Below are positions 35,648-45,868 of a stretch of DNA of 64,000 bases, piece after piece. The notes under the pieces were generated by a model. The model saw only the letters and a list, made by a program, of their open reading frames with translations. It ran no database searches and was not told the DNA's origin. The DNA comes from Brevundimonas lutea (GTDB taxonomy: Bacteria > Pseudomonadota > Alphaproteobacteria > Caulobacterales > Caulobacteraceae), in assembly GCF_003704105.1 (NCBI RefSeq), contig NZ_QUOQ01000002.1, positions 1-64,000 of the forward strand. Direction: 5' to 3'. The translations under genes and the position numbers were made by a program. Numbering within the stretch: position 1 is the first letter of the stretch; each line of letters opens with the position of its first letter.

Positions 35648-36336
35648 CGCTCGAGGTCGAGGGCGTAGCCGGCAGAGCGGACCGTCCGGATCGGGTCGCC
35701 CAGCGCGCCGGGAATGTCGAGCGCTTTCCTCAGCCGTCCGACGTGCACATCGACGGTTCGCGCCTCGACATAGACGTCCGAACCCCACACGGCGTCCAGA
35801 AGCTGCTCGCGGCTGAACACCCGGCCGGGGTGCTGCATGAAGTAATCCAGCAGACGGTACTCGGTCGGTCCCAGGTGCACATCCTTTTCGCCGCGCTTCA
35901 CCCGGTGCGACACCCGGTCGATCAGGATGTCGCCGTGGCCGACACGATCGTCGGCAAGGCCCGGACGGATGCGGCGCAGCACCGCGCGGATGCGGGCCAT
36001 CAGCTCGATCATCGAGAACGGCTTGGTCAGATAGTCGTCGGCGCCCGTGTCCAGGCCGCGGATGCGGTCCGTCTCCTCGCCGCGCGCCGTCAGCATGATG
36101 ATCGGCAGATTGCGCGTTTGGGGCTGGGCGCGGAGACGGCGGCAGACCTCAATCCCCGACACCCCCGGCATCATCCAGTCCAGCAGCACCAGGTCCGGCA
36201 GCTGCTCGTCGATCTGGAGCAAGCCCTCGTCCCCATCCTGGGCGACGACGACCCGGTAGCCTTCCTTCTCAAGGTTGTAGCGGACCAGTTCGCCGAGCGC
36301 GTCCTCGTCCTCCATCAGCAGGATGTAGGGGGTCAT
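35644..36336 (-). CDS. phoB: Phosphate regulon response regulator PhoB
   Basis: 230 residues: receiver (D53 acceptor, D10/E11, T83, K105) and OmpR-type winged helix (about 130-228, GPTEYRLLDYFMQHPGRVFSREQLLDAVWG and RTVDVHVGRLRKALD). It is the last gene of pstC-pstA-pstB-phoU-phoB. The sensor kinase PhoR is not in the window. It should bind the PHO boxes found at 40790-40807 and 54685-54702. The start ATG overlaps the phoU stop by 4 bp. Confidence 0.95.
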   Translation of the reverse strand: MTPYILLMEDEDALGELVRYNLEKEGYRVVVAQDGDEGLLQIDEQLPDLVLLDWMMPGVSGIEVCRRLRAQPQTRNLPIIMLTARGEETDRIRGLDTGADDYLTKPFSMIELMARIRAVLRRIRPGLADDRVGHGDILIDRVSHRVKRGEKDVHLGPTEYRLLDYFMQHPGRVFSREQLLDAVWGSDVYVEARTVDVHVGRLRKALDIPGALGDPIRTVRSAGYALDLER

Positions 36337-37070
36337 CCCCGGTCTCCAATTTCAGTGGCGGTGTAGGGATCGCCGATGTCCTCGGCGGTGGCGTTGGACT
36401 TGGGCCGATCACCGGCGATCTCCTCGCCCGTGATCTCGTAGTGGATGGTTTCGGCCAGGTTGGTGGCGTGGTCGCCGATCCGCTCCAGGTTCTTGGCCAT
36501 GAACAACAGGTGGGTCGAGGCCCCGATCGTGCGCGGATCGCCCATCATGTAGGTCAGGAGTTCGCGGAACAGGGCGTTGTAGTGCTCGTCGATGTCGTCG
36601 TCGTGCTTCCACACGGCGATGGCGCCCTCGACCTCGGAGGTCGTATAGGCGTCCAGCACCTCCTTCAGCCGGGTCGAGACCAACTGGCCCATCCGCACGA
36701 TGGAGCGGGTCAGGGGCGTCATCGGCTCGCCGTCGATCAGCGCCAGGCCGCGCTTGGCGATGTTCTTGGCGAGGTCGCCGGCGCGTTCCAGATCGACCGC
36801 GATCTTCATCGCCGCCAAGGCCTTCCTGAGGTCCGACGCCATGGGCTGGCGCAGGGCGATCAGGCGAATGGCCTTGCGTTCGATCTCATGCTGCAGGGCG
36901 TCGAGCTTCTCGTCGCGCTCGATCACGGACTTGGCCAGGGCTACGTCGCGCCGGGCGATGGAGTCGATGGCGTCCGACACCTGGGCCTCGGTCATGCCGC
37001 CCATGCGGACGACCTCGGCGGTCAGCTGGTCCAGTTCGTCGCCGTAGGCCTTGACGGTGTGCTGGTTCAT
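36333..37070 (-). CDS. phoU: Phosphate transport regulator PhoU
   Basis: 245 residues, two PhoU three-helix domains with metal-binding motifs (VDLERAGDLAKNIAKR and MAKNLERIGDHATNLAE, ExxxD pattern repeated). It represses PhoR kinase in phosphate-rich cells and gates PstSCAB. Follows pstB by 10 bp and overlaps phoB. Confidence 0.95.
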   Translation of the reverse strand: MNQHTVKAYGDELDQLTAEVVRMGGMTEAQVSDAIDSIARRDVALAKSVIERDEKLDALQHEIERKAIRLIALRQPMASDLRKALAAMKIAVDLERAGDLAKNIAKRGLALIDGEPMTPLTRSIVRMGQLVSTRLKEVLDAYTTSEVEGAIAVWKHDDDIDEHYNALFRELLTYMMGDPRTIGASTHLLFMAKNLERIGDHATNLAETIHYEITGEEIAGDRPKSNATAEDIGDPYTATEIGDRG

Positions 37071-37080
37071 GATTGGGTCC

Positions 37081-37971
37081 TCAGCCGAAGCGGCCGGTGA
37101 TGTAGTCGAGCGTGCGACGCTCGCGCGGGTTCTGGAAGATGTCCTCGGTCGGCCCGACCTCGATCAGCTGGCCCAGGTGGAAGAAGGCGGTGCGCTGGCT
37201 GACGCGGGCCGCCTGGGCCATCGAGTGGGTGACGATGACGATGCAGTACTCTTCGCGCAGCTCGTCGATCAGCTCCTCGATGCGCGCGGTGGCGATGGGA
37301 TCCAGCGCCGAGCAGGGCTCGTCCATCAGGATCACCTCGGGTTCGACCGCGATGGCGCGGGCGATGACCAGCCGCTGCTGCTGCCCGCCCGACAGGCCGG
37401 TGCCGGGACTTTCCAGCCGGTCGGCGACTTCCTTCCACAGGCCGGCGCGCTTCAGACTGTGTTCGACCCGGTCCGCCAGCTCGGTCTTGTTCGCCGTCAG
37501 CCCGTGGATCTTGGGCCCGTAGGCGACATTCTCGAAGATCGACTTGGGGAAGGGGTTTGGCTTCTGGAACACCATGCCTACCCGGGCGCGCAACAGCACC
37601 GGGTCGATCGAGCGGTCGGTGATGTCCTGGCCGTCGATGGTGATCTTGCCCACGACCCGGGCCGACGGGATGGTGTCGTTCATCCGGTTGATGCAACGCA
37701 GGAACGTCGACTTGCCGCAGCCCGACGGGCCGATGAAGGCGGTCACGGCCTTGTCGGCGATGTCCAGCGACACGTCGAACAGGGCCTGCTTCTGGCCGTA
37801 GAAGACCGAGACATCCTCGGCCTTGATCTTGATGGGCCCGGTCAGTCCCGGATGCACCACCGTCGGGACGGGCGCCTCGGCGTGTCCTGGGTTGCGATCG
37901 GTGTCCAATGCGCTGACATCGCCTTGGCGAGGCTCGCGGGACGGGGCGACGAGGTCGGGGTTCATTGTCAT
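37081..37971 (-). CDS. pstB: Phosphate ABC transporter ATPase PstB
   Basis: 296 residues with an unusual N-terminal extension of about 45 Pro/Asp-rich residues before [13 protein letters not shown]. Walker [14 protein letters not shown]-loop [22 protein letters not shown], signature [14 protein letters not shown], Walker [14 protein letters not shown], switch His in IVTHSMAQA. Powers high-affinity phosphate import. Separated by 4 bp from pstA. Confidence 0.96.
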   Translation of the reverse strand: MTMNPDLVAPSREPRQGDVSALDTDRNPGHAEAPVPTVVHPGLTGPIKIKAEDVSVFYGQKQALFDVSLDIADKAVTAFIGPSGCGKSTFLRCINRMNDTIPSARVVGKITIDGQDITDRSIDPVLLRARVGMVFQKPNPFPKSIFENVAYGPKIHGLTANKTELADRVEHSLKRAGLWKEVADRLESPGTGLSGGQQQRLVIARAIAVEPEVILMDEPCSALDPIATARIEELIDELREEYCIVIVTHSMAQAARVSQRTAFFHLGQLIEVGPTEDIFQNPRERRTLDYITGRFG

Positions 37972-37975
37972 GCGA

Positions 37976-39277
37976 TCACCAGCGGCGTTCGAAGCGCCGC
38001 CGAAGGACGATGGCGACGAGGTTCATCACGATCATGAAGGCGAGCAGCACCAGGATGGCGGCGGCGGTGCGCTCGTGGAAGGCGCGCTCGGAGGCGTTCT
38101 CCCAGATGTAGACCAGCACGGGCAGGGCGCCGGACGGCGAGGTCAGGCCCTCGGGGATACCCGGGGTGAAGCTGACCATGCCGATCAGCAGCAGCGGCGC
38201 CGTCTCGCCCAGGGCGTGAGCCATGGCCAGGATGGCGCCGGTCATGACGCCGGGCATGGCCAGGGGCAGGACGTGGTGGAACACCGACTGGGTCCGGCTG
38301 GCGCCCATGGCCAGGGCCGCCTCGCGGATAGAGGGCGGCACTGCCTTAAGCGCCGAGCGGGTGGCGATGATGATGGTCGGCAGCGACATCAGGGCCAGCA
38401 CCAGGCCGCCGACCAGCGGGCTGGCGCGCGGCAGGTGCATCCAGTTGATGAACACCGCCAGACCCAGCAGGCCGTAGACGATCGAGGGCACGGCCGCGAG
38501 ATTGTTGATGTTGACCTCGATGAAGGCGGTGATCCGGTTCTTCCGGGCGAATTCCTCCAGATAGACCGCCGCGCCGACGCCGATGGGGATGGCCAGCAGC
38601 CCCGTGACCAGCAGCATCAGGGCCGAGCCGATCACCGCGCCCAACACGCCAGCCAGCTCCGGCTGGGTCGAGTCGCCGCGCGTGAAGAAGTCCGAATTGA
38701 AGCCCGAGGTGACGGCGCCGGACTGCTCCATCCGGTCCAGCCAGGCCAGCTGCTCGTCGCTTAGCCGGCGTTGGGCTTGGGGCGTGTCGCGGCTGATGTC
38801 GTCCTTGAAATAGAGGTCGGCGTCGTCACCGATGGGGGCGGTGAACTCGATCGTCTGGCCGATCAGGGACGGATCCTCGATGACCCGCTCGCGCAGGCCG
38901 AAACCGGCGTCGGGCGAGAACAGGGCCCGCATGGCGGTCGATCGGGTTCCGCGCTCGTCGTCGGCGACCCCAAGCTCGGCCAGCTGTTGCGAGGCGATCA
39001 GCTGATCGTAGTTGGCGCCGCCGGGATTGGAGGCGTCGATGACGGCCGGATCGAGATAGACCTCGGCGGTGACCGCGTGGGTGTAGAAGGCGGAATAGCC
39101 CTGTTTGACGATCGACCCCAGCAGCACCGCCAGGAACAGCACGGCGATACCGATGGCGATCAGGCCATAGGCGCGGAACCGCTTCTCGCGGGCGTAGCGC
39201 GCCTTGAGCCGCTTCTGGATGGCGGCGGTCGCGGGCCGCGCCGGGGCGACCGCCGGGGGGAGGGCGGCGTCAGTCAT
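37976..39277 (-). CDS. pstA: Phosphate ABC transporter permease PstA
   Basis: 433 residues against about 296 in E. coli. The extra length is an N-terminal membrane helix (about 37-57) and a soluble, presumably periplasmic, region (60-205) as seen in DUF3333-type PstA proteins, followed by five or six transmembrane helices and the ABC-contact motif [44 protein letters not shown] is the PstA signature. Overlaps the pstC stop by 8 bp. Confidence 0.95.
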   Translation of the reverse strand: MTDAALPPAVAPARPATAAIQKRLKARYAREKRFRAYGLIAIGIAVLFLAVLLGSIVKQGYSAFYTHAVTAEVYLDPAVIDASNPGGANYDQLIASQQLAELGVADDERGTRSTAMRALFSPDAGFGLRERVIEDPSLIGQTIEFTAPIGDDADLYFKDDISRDTPQAQRRLSDEQLAWLDRMEQSGAVTSGFNSDFFTRGDSTQPELAGVLGAVIGSALMLLVTGLLAIPIGVGAAVYLEEFARKNRITAFIEVNINNLAAVPSIVYGLLGLAVFINWMHLPRASPLVGGLVLALMSLPTIIIATRSALKAVPPSIREAALAMGASRTQSVFHHVLPLAMPGVMTGAILAMAHALGETAPLLLIGMVSFTPGIPEGLTSPSGALPVLVYIWENASERAFHERTAAAILVLLAFMIVMNLVAIVLRRRFERRW

Positions 39278-40700
39278 ACTGTTCCCGGTAGCGCTGGACG
39301 ATCTGCTGGGCGATGATGTTCAGCCCCAGGGTGACGATGAACAGGGTCAGGCCCAGGCCGAAGGCCGCCAGGGTCTTGGGGCTGTTGAACTCCTGATCCC
39401 CTGTCAGCAGGGTGACGATCTGGACGGTGACGGTGGTGACGGTGTCCAGCGGGTTCAGGGTCATCCGCGCCGCCAGGCCCGCCGCCATGGTCACGATCAT
39501 GGTCTCGCCGATGGCCCTGGACACCGCCAGCAGGAAGGCGCCAGCGATGCCCGGCAGGGCGGCGGGCAGCAGAACCCGCTTGACCGTCTCGGACTTGGTC
39601 GCCCCCATCGCGTACGAGCCGTCGCGCAGGCTCTGGGGCACGGCGTTGATGATGTCGTCCGACAGGGACGAGACGAAGGGGATCAGCATGATGCCCATCA
39701 CGCCGCCCGCCACCAGGGCCATCTGGTTCTGGACCAGCATCAGATACTGACCCAGAGAATCCAGCGGCCCGCCCGCCAGCTGGGCGCCGACGCCGTTGAA
39801 GAACCCGCGCAGAGCGGGGCCGACCGTCAGGGCGGCGAAGAAGCCGTAGACCACGGTCGGCACCCCGGCGAGAATCTCCAGCACCGGCTTGATGATCGCG
39901 CGCTGACGCGGCCCGGCGTATTCCGACAGATAGATCGCCGAGAACAGGCCAATCGGTCCCGCCACCAGCATGGCGATCATCATGATCAGGAAGGTGCCGA
40001 CGAACAGGGGCGCGGCGCCGAAGCCGCCGGTCTGGCCCACCTGATCGGCGCGGATGGCGATCTGAGGGCTCCACTGGGTTCCGAACAGGAATTCCAGCGG
40101 CGAGACCGACTGGAAGAAGCGCAGCGATTCGAACAGCAGCGAGGCGATGATGCCCAGGGTTGTCAGGATGGCGATGGCCGAGCAGACGAACAGGAAGGCG
40201 GCGATCCATCCCTCGACCCGATTGCGGGCGCGGAACTGCGGCGCCACCCGTCGCAGCGCCAGGCCCAGGCCGATCAGCCCGGCCAGCACGGCGGCCACGG
40301 CGCCGCCCAATGTCATCAGGCCGCCGATGCGCGCCGCGCGTTGGGCCTCGGACTGGAGCAGCTCGGCTTGGGGTCCGGCCCAGATCTGTTGGGGCGTCCC
40401 GCCGTCGGCGACGGTCAGGACGTCGTACCAGAAGGCCCCTTGGCGCATCGGGTCCAGCGCCCGGATGGCCTCCGGCGCATCGGCCAGCAGCAGCTGATAC
40501 TGGATGCCGGTCGAGAACACCGCCATCAGGATCAGCACCACCAGCGCCGGGATGGCCGCCCACAACAGGACGTAGGCGCCATGATAGCCCAGCGATGAAT
40601 GCGCCCGCGTCCCCGCCGCCCGCCGACGCGCCAGTCGACGGCCGGCCCAGTAGGCGGCGGCCGAGAAGCCGATCAGCAGGATCAGGACCAGAAGGATCAT
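39270..40700 (-). CDS. pstC: Phosphate ABC transporter permease PstC
   Basis: 476 residues against about 319 in E. coli. An N-terminal extension of about 190 residues with three or more helices (7-25, 43-63, 125-148) precedes the classic permease core with SLSDDIINAVPQSLRDGSYAMGATKSETVKRVLLPAALPGIAGAFLLAVSRAIGETMIVTMAAG. First gene of the operon, with a PHO box 90 bp upstream. No pstS is present, so the binding protein is encoded elsewhere. Confidence 0.95.
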   Translation of the reverse strand: MILLVLILLIGFSAAAYWAGRRLARRRAAGTRAHSSLGYHGAYVLLWAAIPALVVLILMAVFSTGIQYQLLLADAPEAIRALDPMRQGAFWYDVLTVADGGTPQQIWAGPQAELLQSEAQRAARIGGLMTLGGAVAAVLAGLIGLGLALRRVAPQFRARNRVEGWIAAFLFVCSAIAILTTLGIIASLLFESLRFFQSVSPLEFLFGTQWSPQIAIRADQVGQTGGFGAAPLFVGTFLIMMIAMLVAGPIGLFSAIYLSEYAGPRQRAIIKPVLEILAGVPTVVYGFFAALTVGPALRGFFNGVGAQLAGGPLDSLGQYLMLVQNQMALVAGGVMGIMLIPFVSSLSDDIINAVPQSLRDGSYAMGATKSETVKRVLLPAALPGIAGAFLLAVSRAIGETMIVTMAAGLAARMTLNPLDTVTTVTVQIVTLLTGDQEFNSPKTLAAFGLGLTLFIVTLGLNIIAQQIVQRYREQYD

Positions 40701-40773
40701 CGATCACCGTGGCGCAGCCGTCGCGCGGACGGCTCTGAAGAGAGCGGGCGGACCATGCCGCCGTTCGCCCGCG

Positions 40774-40807
40774 CCTTTACGACGAAGCGATGACAGTTTG
40801 GCGACAC
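40774..40807 (-). promoter_or_regulatory. PHO box and promoter of the pst-pho operon
   Basis: On the minus strand, GTGTCGC-CAAA-CTGTCAT (40807 to 40790) gives two 7-bp PhoB half-sites with a 4-bp spacer, i.e. an 11-bp period. Ten bases downstream TAAAGG (40779-40774) is a candidate -10 element, so the second half-site would replace the -35. It is 74-90 bp upstream of pstC. PhoB autoregulation is expected. Site class is known; binding here is inferred. Confidence 0.75.
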
Positions 40808-40836
40808 CGCACGGGTCCGCGCGGATCGCCTCATGG

Positions 40837-41568
<732 letters not shown>

Positions 41569-41619
41569 GGGATGCTCATGGCAGTTGGAACGGCGTCGGG
41601 GGCGGCTTATCCTAAAGCC

Positions 41620-42171
41620 ATGGCCCTGTCCCCCGGTTCGCCCCCGAATGTCCGACTGCGTTCGGCCACCCCGGCCGACGTGGCCACGCTCGAGCGGTGG
41701 GATCGCCAGCCGCACGTCATCGCCTGCTCCAGCGACCGGCCGGACCTGGAGGTCGCCTTCGACGGCATCGACTGGCGCGAGGAGCTGGCCGATGACGCGA
41801 GCGGCATCACCACCTTCATCGCCGAGGCCGACGGACGCCCGGTCGGGGTGCTCCAGGTCTGCGATCCCCACACCGAGCCGTCCCACTACTGGGGCGAGAT
41901 CGAGCCGGGTCTGCGCGCCATCGACATCTGGATCGGAGAGCCGAACGCCCTGAACGGCGGCATCGGCACGGCGATGATGACCCAGGCGCTGAACGCCGCT
42001 TTCGCCGACAAGACGGTGGACGGCGTGGTCATCGATCCGCTGACCTCCAACACCGCTGCCCATCGCTTCTATCAACGGCTCGGCTTCCGGCCCGAGGGCC
42101 GGCGCGTGTTCAACGACGAAGACGACTGTCTGGTCCACCGGCTGACCCGTGGCCAGTGGGAGGCGCGATGA
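41620..42171 (+). CDS. GNAT acetyltransferase resembling AAC(6')-Ib-type aminoglycoside acetyltransferases
   Basis: 183 residues. [52 protein letters not shown] (acetyl-CoA loop) and [27 protein letters not shown] share the order and spacing of AAC(6')-Ib and related siderophore or aminoglycoside acetyltransferases. Resistance is not implied without a test. Inserted between rph and hrcA, and coupled to hrcA by an ATGA overlap. Confidence 0.8.
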   Translation: MALSPGSPPNVRLRSATPADVATLERWDRQPHVIACSSDRPDLEVAFDGIDWREELADDASGITTFIAEADGRPVGVLQVCDPHTEPSHYWGEIEPGLRAIDIWIGEPNALNGGIGTAMMTQALNAAFADKTVDGVVIDPLTSNTAAHRFYQRLGFRPEGRRVFNDEDDCLVHRLTRGQWEAR

Positions 42172-43238
42172 GCTTTCCGCCGCCACCCTACGCCGGCCTG
42201 ACCGGACTGGACGCCCGCGCCCGCGACATCTTCCGGCGCATCGTCGAGACCTATCTGGAAACCGGAGAGCCGGTCGGGTCGCGCACCCTGGCGCGGGCGG
42301 GCATCTCGCTGTCGCCCGCCTCGATCCGAAACACCATGCAGGACCTGACCCTGGCGGGGCTCTTGATGGCGCCGCACACCTCCGCCGGGCGGGCGCCGAC
42401 CCATGCGGGTCTGCGCCTGTTCGTCGACGGCCTCTTGGAGATCGGCGACGTCACCGAGGGCGAGAAGCGCGAGATCGACGCCCGGCTGATCGGTCGCGGC
42501 GGCATGCGGTTCGAGGACGCGCTGGACGAGGCCACCAACCTGTTGTCCGGCTTGGCCGGCGGGGCGGGGGTGGTGTCGACTCCGGTGCGCGACGCCGGGG
42601 TCAAGCACGTCGAGTTCGTGCACCTGTCGCCCGACCAGGCGCTGGCCGTGCTGGTCGCCGACGACGGCACGGTGGAGAACCGTCTGATGCCTCTGGCCCC
42701 CGGAGTGACGCCCTCGACCCTGCAGGAGGCGTCCAATTTCCTGAACAGTCGGCTGAAGGGCCGGCCCCTGGCCGAGGCCCGGCTGGAGATGCGGGTCGAG
42801 CTGGACGCCGCGCGCTCGGAACTGGACGCCACCGCCGCGCGGCTGGTCGAGGACGGCCTGGCGGCCTGGTCCGGCGGGCCGGAGCGGGAACGGGCGCTGA
42901 TCGTGCGCGGACGCGCCAACCTGCTTCAGGACCGCGACGCCCTGGCCGATCTGGAGCGGGTGCGGGTGCTGTTCGATGATCTCGAGCAGAAGGAGCAGCT
43001 GATCGGCCTCTTGGACGGGGTCGATTCCGCCGAGGGGGTGAAAATCTTCATAGGCGCCGAGACGCGCCTTTTCTCGCTTTCGGGTTCCGCCGTGATCGCG
43101 GCGCCCTATATGAGCGGGCGACAACAACGGGTTCTGGGCGCCATCGGCGTGATCGGACCCGCCCGACTGAATTACGCCCGTGTCATCCCGTTGGTGGACT
43201 ATACCGCCCGGGTGCTGGGCCGCATGCTGGATCGATGA
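42168..43238 (+). CDS. hrcA: Heat-inducible transcription repressor HrcA
   Basis: 356 residues. The N-terminal winged helix is [47 protein letters not shown] and the C-terminal effector domain has [16 protein letters not shown] and the stretch [24 protein letters not shown]. It should bind CIRCE elements near groESL or dnaKJ, which lie outside the window. ATG 42168 with GGGAGG upstream is preferred to GTG 42156. No CIRCE (TTAGCACTC-N9-GAGTGCTAA) seen upstream of it. Confidence 0.95.
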   Translation: MSFPPPPYAGLTGLDARARDIFRRIVETYLETGEPVGSRTLARAGISLSPASIRNTMQDLTLAGLLMAPHTSAGRAPTHAGLRLFVDGLLEIGDVTEGEKREIDARLIGRGGMRFEDALDEATNLLSGLAGGAGVVSTPVRDAGVKHVEFVHLSPDQALAVLVADDGTVENRLMPLAPGVTPSTLQEASNFLNSRLKGRPLAEARLEMRVELDAARSELDATAARLVEDGLAAWSGGPERERALIVRGRANLLQDRDALADLERVRVLFDDLEQKEQLIGLLDGVDSAEGVKIFIGAETRLFSLSGSAVIAAPYMSGRQQRVLGAIGVIGPARLNYARVIPLVDYTARVLGRMLDR

Positions 43239-43241
43239 GAC

Positions 43242-43898
43242 GTGACCGACCCCAAGGCTCCTGACCACGACATGACCGACCGACAGCTGGCCGAGGACAT
43301 CGCCCGCGCCGAGGCCGACGGCGCCGCATGGAGCGCCGATCATGATGAAGGCGAGGCGTCGGACGACGTCGCCGCCGCCATCGAACGCGTCGCCGCCGAG
43401 CGCGACGAGTGGAAGGACCGGGCGCTGCGCGCCGTCGCCGAGGCCGATAACACCAGGCGACGCGCCGAGCGCGAGATGAACGACGCCCGCGCCTACGCCA
43501 TCCAGCGCTTTTCGCGCGACCTCTTGGGCGTGGCCGACAATCTGCAGCGTGCGCTGCAGGCCGCGCCAAAAGACGCCGACACCCAGGCCGCGGGGCTGAT
43601 CTCCGGACTGGAACTGACCGAAAAGTCTCTGCTCCAGGCCTTCGAAGCCAATGGGCTGAAGCGTGTGGCGCCCGAGGCCGGCGAGGCCTTCGACCCTAAT
43701 CTGCACCAGGCCATGATGGAACAGCCGCACCCGTCGGTGCCCGGCGGCGCGGTGATCCAGACGCTTCAGACCGGCTATGAGCTGTTCGGCCGTGTCGTGC
43801 GCCCCGCCATGGTGGTGGTCGCCGCCAAGGGCTCGGGCGGGCAGGGCGGCTATGACGCGCCCGGTTCGACGGGCGAGAGCCTGGACCAGAAGGCCTGA
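43242..43898 (+). CDS. grpE: Nucleotide exchange factor GrpE
   Basis: 218 residues: acidic N-terminus, a long coiled coil (about 45-110, ERDEWKDRALRAVAEADNTRRRAEREMNDARAYA), then LLGVADNLQRAL and the beta-wing GEAFDPNLHQAMMEQPHPSVPGGAVIQTLQTGYELFGRVVRPAMVVVA. ADP-release factor of DnaK. GTG start 43242, four bases after hrcA; a later ATG (43272) has no RBS. The hrcA-grpE pairing is the normal alphaproteobacterial order. Confidence 0.95.
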   Translation: MTDPKAPDHDMTDRQLAEDIARAEADGAAWSADHDEGEASDDVAAAIERVAAERDEWKDRALRAVAEADNTRRRAEREMNDARAYAIQRFSRDLLGVADNLQRALQAAPKDADTQAAGLISGLELTEKSLLQAFEANGLKRVAPEAGEAFDPNLHQAMMEQPHPSVPGGAVIQTLQTGYELFGRVVRPAMVVVAAKGSGGQGGYDAPGSTGESLDQKA

Positions 43899-43957
43899 GC
43901 CCGGCTTGACCGCAAGGCCGTCCCGGCCAAGGCTGACGTGCTGACTGGAGACGCCCC

Positions 43958-44689
43958 ATGCCGACCGACACACCATCCCCGCCCGGCCGCGCGGCGCGCC
44001 TGGCAGTGCTGATCGACGCCGAGAACGCCTCGGCGCGCATCGCCGAGGCCCTGTTCACAGAGATCGCCACCCTCGGCGAGGCCTCGGCGCGGCGCATCTA
44101 TGGCGACTTCGCCAGCCCGCAGATGCGGGGCTGGACCGATGTGCTGGCGCGCTTCGCCATCCAGCCCCAGCAGAACTTTCAGAACACCAAGGGCAAGAAC
44201 GCCGGCGACATCGCCCTGGTGATCGACGCCATGGACCTGCTGCATTCCGGGCGGTTCGACGGCTTCTGCCTGGTGTCGTCGGATAGTGACTTCACCCGCT
44301 TGGCCTCACGCATCCGCGAGGAGGGCGTCGATGTCTATGGCTTCGGCGAGCAGAAGACGCCCGAGAGTTTCCGCCAGGCCTGCACCCGCTTCATCTACAC
44401 CGAGAACCTGCGCTCGGCGGCGGACCCCGCGCCGGCGCCGGGCGCCGCCTCGGCCAAGCGCAAGCCCTCGGACGCGGCCCGCCTGATCGAGACGGTGATG
44501 GCTGACATGGACGAGGACGCCGACGGCTGGGTCGCGGTCGGCGGCATCGGCAGCCGCCTGCGCAACGCCTATCCCGACTTCGACCAGCGCAGCTATGGCC
44601 ACGCCAAGCTATCCGATCTGATCCGCGCCTCGGGCCGGTTCGAGGTTCAATCCACCGGCGGTCAGCTCAGGGTCAGGCTGCGCCCCTGA
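43958..44689 (+). CDS. NYN-domain RNase-like protein with C-terminal LOTUS domain (LabA-like)
   Basis: 243 residues. The NYN/PIN catalytic set is LAVLIDAENAS (Asp20), GDIALVIDAMDLL (about 89-100) and VSSDSDFTRLA (about 109-119), with a fourth acidic residue. It is followed by a linker and an OST-HTH/LOTUS-type helical domain (about 170-240; GWVAVGGIGSRLRNAYPDFDQRSYGHAKLSDLIR). Such proteins bind and cut RNA; the bacterial targets are unknown. Good RBS (GGAG). Confidence 0.88.
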   Translation: MPTDTPSPPGRAARLAVLIDAENASARIAEALFTEIATLGEASARRIYGDFASPQMRGWTDVLARFAIQPQQNFQNTKGKNAGDIALVIDAMDLLHSGRFDGFCLVSSDSDFTRLASRIREEGVDVYGFGEQKTPESFRQACTRFIYTENLRSAADPAPAPGAASAKRKPSDAARLIETVMADMDEDADGWVAVGGIGSRLRNAYPDFDQRSYGHAKLSDLIRASGRFEVQSTGGQLRVRLRP

Positions 44690-44702
44690 CGACGGATGGT
44701 CG

Positions 44703-45866
44703 TTACAGCGTCCGCGCGATCAAGAGCTTCATGATCTCGTTGGTGCCGCCGTAGATGCGCTGGACGCGGGCGTCCTTGTACAGCTGGGCGATCGGATATT
44801 CGGTCATGTAGCCATAGCCGCCGTGCAGCTGCAGCATCTCGTCGATGGTCTCGCCCTGGATGTCGGTGACCCAGTATTTGGCCATCGAGGCCGTTGCGGC
44901 GTCGAGTTTCCCCTGCAGATGCAGGCCGATGCAGTGGTCGACGAAGACCTTGGCCACCGTCAGCTTGGTCTTGACCTCGGCCAGTTTGAACTGGGTGTTC
45001 TGGAAGTCGATGACCCGTTTCCCGAAGGCCTTGCGCTCCTTCACATAGGCCAGGGTGTGCTCAAGGCCCCGCTCGGCCGCCGCCACGCCCTGGACGGCGA
45101 TGTTCAGCCGTTCCTGCGGCAGTTGCTGCATCAGCTGGATGAAGCCCTGACCTTCGGCGCCGCCGATGATGTTGTCGGCGGGCACCTTCACATCGTTGAA
45201 GAACAGCTCGGAGGTGTCGTTGGCCTCCATGCCGATCTTGTGCAGGTTCCGGCCACGCTCGAAGCCTTCCGCCCCGTCGGTCTCGACCACGATTAGGCTT
45301 GTGCCCTTGGCGCCCTCGGCGGGGTCGGTCTTGGCCACCACGATGAGGAAATTGGCCAGCTGGCCGTTGGTGATGAAGGTCTTGGAGCCGTTGACGACAT
45401 AGCCTTTGCCGTCCTTCTTCGCCGTGGTCTTGACGCCTTGCAGGTCCGACCCCGCGCCCGGCTCGGTCATGGCGATGGCCCCGACCAGCTCGCCCGAGAC
45501 CAGACCCGGCAGCCAGCGCGCCTTCTGCGCCTCGGTGCCGTAGTGCCAGATGTAGGGGGCGACGATGGCGTTGTGCAGCGAGATGCCGAAGTGGTCCGCG
45601 CCCTTCCAGCCCAACTGGCGCATCAGCACCACCTCGTGGCGATAGTCCCCACCCATGCCGCCGTCCTCTTCCGGCATGGACAGGCCCAGCAGACCGTCCC
45701 GGCCGGCCTGGCTCCACAGCTCGCGCGGCACCGACGAGGCGGCGATCCACTCGGCCACCTTCTCCGGCGGCGCATGCTCGTCGATCCAGCGCGCCACGCT
45801 GTCTGAGAAGAGGGTGATCTCCTCTTCGCGCATGAAGTCGGGATCGGGGGATTGGAGGACGTTCAC
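44703..45866 (-). CDS. Acyl-CoA dehydrogenase, long-chain type
   Basis: 387 residues. N-terminal EEEITLFSDSVARWIDEHAPPEK, middle ITNGQLANFLIVVAKTDP and AMTEPGAGSDLQGVKTT (FAD/substrate loop), C-terminal LQLHGGYGYMTEYPIAQLYKDARVQRIYGGTNEIMKLLIAR. The YGGTNEIM form replaces the YEGT glutamate of medium-chain enzymes, as in long-chain (ACADL-like) enzymes whose base is on another helix. GTG start at 45866 is supported by GAGG ten bases upstream. Second gene of the pair, 3 bp after its partner. Confidence 0.93.
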   Translation of the reverse strand: MNVLQSPDPDFMREEEITLFSDSVARWIDEHAPPEKVAEWIAASSVPRELWSQAGRDGLLGLSMPEEDGGMGGDYRHEVVLMRQLGWKGADHFGISLHNAIVAPYIWHYGTEAQKARWLPGLVSGELVGAIAMTEPGAGSDLQGVKTTAKKDGKGYVVNGSKTFITNGQLANFLIVVAKTDPAEGAKGTSLIVVETDGAEGFERGRNLHKIGMEANDTSELFFNDVKVPADNIIGGAEGQGFIQLMQQLPQERLNIAVQGVAAAERGLEHTLAYVKERKAFGKRVIDFQNTQFKLAEVKTKLTVAKVFVDHCIGLHLQGKLDAATASMAKYWVTDIQGETIDEMLQLHGGYGYMTEYPIAQLYKDARVQRIYGGTNEIMKLLIARTL

Positions 45867-45868
45867 GT

